A stretch of DNA of 7,013 bases from NORP309 sp964564165 (GTDB lineage: Bacteria; Pseudomonadota; Gammaproteobacteria; Xanthomonadales; Marinicellaceae): assembly GCA_964564165.1 (NCBI GenBank), contig CAZLZZ010000163.1, positions 1 through 7,013 of the forward strand, read 5' to 3'. Made by a program: the position numbers and the translations under genes. Shown here in pieces: positions 6,089 to 7,013 of this stretch (within the stretch, counting starts at the first letter, position 1; every line of letters begins with the position of its first letter). The notes below the pieces were generated by a model that worked only from the letters and a program-made list of their open reading frames with translations, did not search any database and had not been told where the DNA came from.

Positions 6089-6742
6089 TTACTTCAGGTT
6101 TTCTGTAGTAGGTTTTCTATGCTCGGACAAGTTCCTGGTCCCGAGATTTGGTTTTGATTTTGCATTTTTAAATGACAATGATTTTTTCACAGTTGGCCAT
6201 TCTTCCTTGGTAATAGAATAAACCACAGTATCGCGATAGCAGCCATCGTCATCAAGTGTATGGTTTCTCAGTACGCCATCTTGTTTGGCTCCAAGTCTAG
6301 CTATGGCGATACGAGATGAATGGTTGTGCCAATTGGTGCGGAATTCTACGGCAATACAGCTCATATTTTCAAAAGCATGACTTAACAACAGATGTTTGCA
6401 CTCAGTATTGATGCCTGTACGTTGGGTTGATTTGGAATACCATGTGTAACCAATTTCAACACGGTTGTTATTGGTGGCGTTACAGTATCGAGTAGAGCCA
6501 ATTATTTTATTGTTTGACTTGTCGATCACAACAAAGGCATGAGCGCGGCCTGCTTGATTTTCAGTCATGGCTGTATCAATATAATTATCAATGGTTTGTT
6601 TTGAAGGAACAGATGTGTACCACAAATTCCACAACTCACCATCGGCAGCTGCACTGATTAAAGCAAGTCTATGTTCTTTTGATAGTGGAATTAATTTAAC
6701 CGAATTACCTTCTAAATGAATGTCGTTTAACCAATTACTCAT
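6089..6742 (-). CDS. GNAT family N-acetyltransferase (RimJ/RimL-type)
   Basis: A 217-residue cytoplasmic acetyl-CoA-dependent acetyltransferase of the Acetyltransf_3/RimJ-RimL branch; the acceptor is unknown. Fold landmarks: LEGNSVKLIPLSKEHRLALI (10-29, first strand and helix), AFVVIDKSNNKIIGSTRYCN (69-88, strands 2-4), VEIGYTWYSKSTQRTGINTE (95-114) containing the acetyl-CoA pyrophosphate loop QRTGIN in place of the usual Q/R-x-x-G-x-G/A, and HNHSSRIAIARLGAKQDGVL (139-158) followed by RDTVVYSI (170-177), typical of the C-terminal half. Residues about 190-217 are a basic, polar tail beyond the usual end of the domain. The ATG overlaps the beta-lactamase stop (ATGA, 6739-6742) and no strong ribosome binding site is seen, so translation is probably coupled to that gene. 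Antibiotic modification is possible from context but is not shown by any motif. Confidence 0.88.
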   Translation of the reverse strand: MSNWLNDIHLEGNSVKLIPLSKEHRLALISAAADGELWNLWYTSVPSKQTIDNYIDTAMTENQAGRAHAFVVIDKSNNKIIGSTRYCNATNNNRVEIGYTWYSKSTQRTGINTECKHLLLSHAFENMSCIAVEFRTNWHNHSSRIAIARLGAKQDGVLRNHTLDDDGCYRDTVVYSITKEEWPTVKKSLSFKNAKSKPNLGTRNLSEHRKPTTENLK

Positions 6743-7013
6743 TGAATGATACCAAGTTGTTTGAGTGCGTTTATTGTAATGGTCTTGCGTTTGTTATTAA
6801 AAGGTTTTTCATGATTTTCTTTGGGCTTGATGTTAGTTGCAAAAAAATAAACATTGTCTTCTTTTTCAAGATAACCAACATACCAGCCGTTGTAGTTGCT
6901 ATTCTGTATAGACAATCCTGATTTGGCACGTAGGGTGTGATTATTGGTTTGTTTGGCTATAAACATTTGTTGGAAGATCTGTTCGGTGCGTTTTGAAATG
7001 GGTAATTCTGATA
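6739..7013 (-). CDS. class D (OXA-like) beta-lactamase, C-terminal part (5' end outside window)
   Basis: The frame is open to the window edge; the visible part is the last 90 residues of a serine beta-lactamase/transpeptidase-fold protein of class D, expected to be exported to the periplasm and to hydrolyse beta-lactams. The visible order is ELPISKRTEQIFQQM, then TLRAKSGLSIQNSNYNGWYV, then GYLEKEDNVYFFATNI. This corresponds to the family's 'LP-S-x-R-T' helix, the third active-site motif K-[TS]-G (here K-S-G), the G-W-[YWF]-V-G strand and the following N-V-Y-x-F-A-x-N-I strand. The S-x-x-K nucleophile motif and the S-x-V and Y-G-N motifs lie outside the window and cannot be checked, so activity is not established. 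The ATG at 6966 is internal Met. A BlaR/MecR sensor domain is a less likely alternative, because a class D domain in those proteins would not be followed by an overlapping enzyme gene in this way as often. Confidence 0.87.
   Translation of the reverse strand, partial: SELPISKRTEQIFQQMFIAKQTNNHTLRAKSGLSIQNSNYNGWYVGYLEKEDNVYFFATNIKPKENHEKPFNNKRKTITINALKQLGIIQ

Overview
The window looks like a low-GC (AT-rich), probably marine or aquatic gammaproteobacterial chromosome segment. This rests on the AT-rich codon choice, AGAGG/AAGAG-type ribosome binding sites, and the combination of branched-chain amino-acid catabolism genes with msrQ, a ThrE-family exporter and a class D beta-lactamase. The taxonomic reading is an inference; there is no rRNA or other marker in the window.

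Left part (1-3270, all on +): a catabolic cluster. It starts inside the C-terminal half of a 3-hydroxyisobutyryl-CoA hydrolase (valine degradation), followed 22 bases later by a complete isovaleryl-CoA dehydrogenase (leucine degradation, 523-1689). A complete acetyl-CoA C-acetyltransferase (2098-3270) follows, which can split acetoacetyl-CoA or 2-methylacetoacetyl-CoA into products for central metabolism. Between the last two genes sits a decayed VapBC-type toxin-antitoxin locus: a short AbrB/VapB-like antitoxin lacking the usual start of its DNA-binding fold (1752-1964) and a VapC PIN-domain remnant (1961-2089) that ends after 33 codons.

Middle part (3271-3818): a small three-helix membrane protein gene broken by an apparent one-base deletion (3377-3669), preceded by an 11-codon mini-ORF and followed by a short convergent intergenic region.

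Right part (3819-7013, all on -): two tightly spaced gene pairs. The first, in transcription order, is msrQ (5621-5052) then a ThrE-family threonine/serine exporter (5042-3819), separated by 9 bases. The usual msrP partner is not next to msrQ. The second pair is the C-terminal 90 residues of a class D (OXA-like) serine beta-lactamase (7013-6739) overlapping by ATGA a GNAT acetyltransferase (6742-6089). The 467-base gap between the two pairs (5622-6088) contains a 142-bp element with 30-bp imperfect terminal inverted repeats (27/30 matching), resembling a dispersed repeat or MITE.

I see no clear new biological system. The most notable items are the toxin-antitoxin fossil inside the acyl-CoA operon, the translationally coupled beta-lactamase/acetyltransferase pair, the frameshifted membrane gene and the inverted-repeat element.
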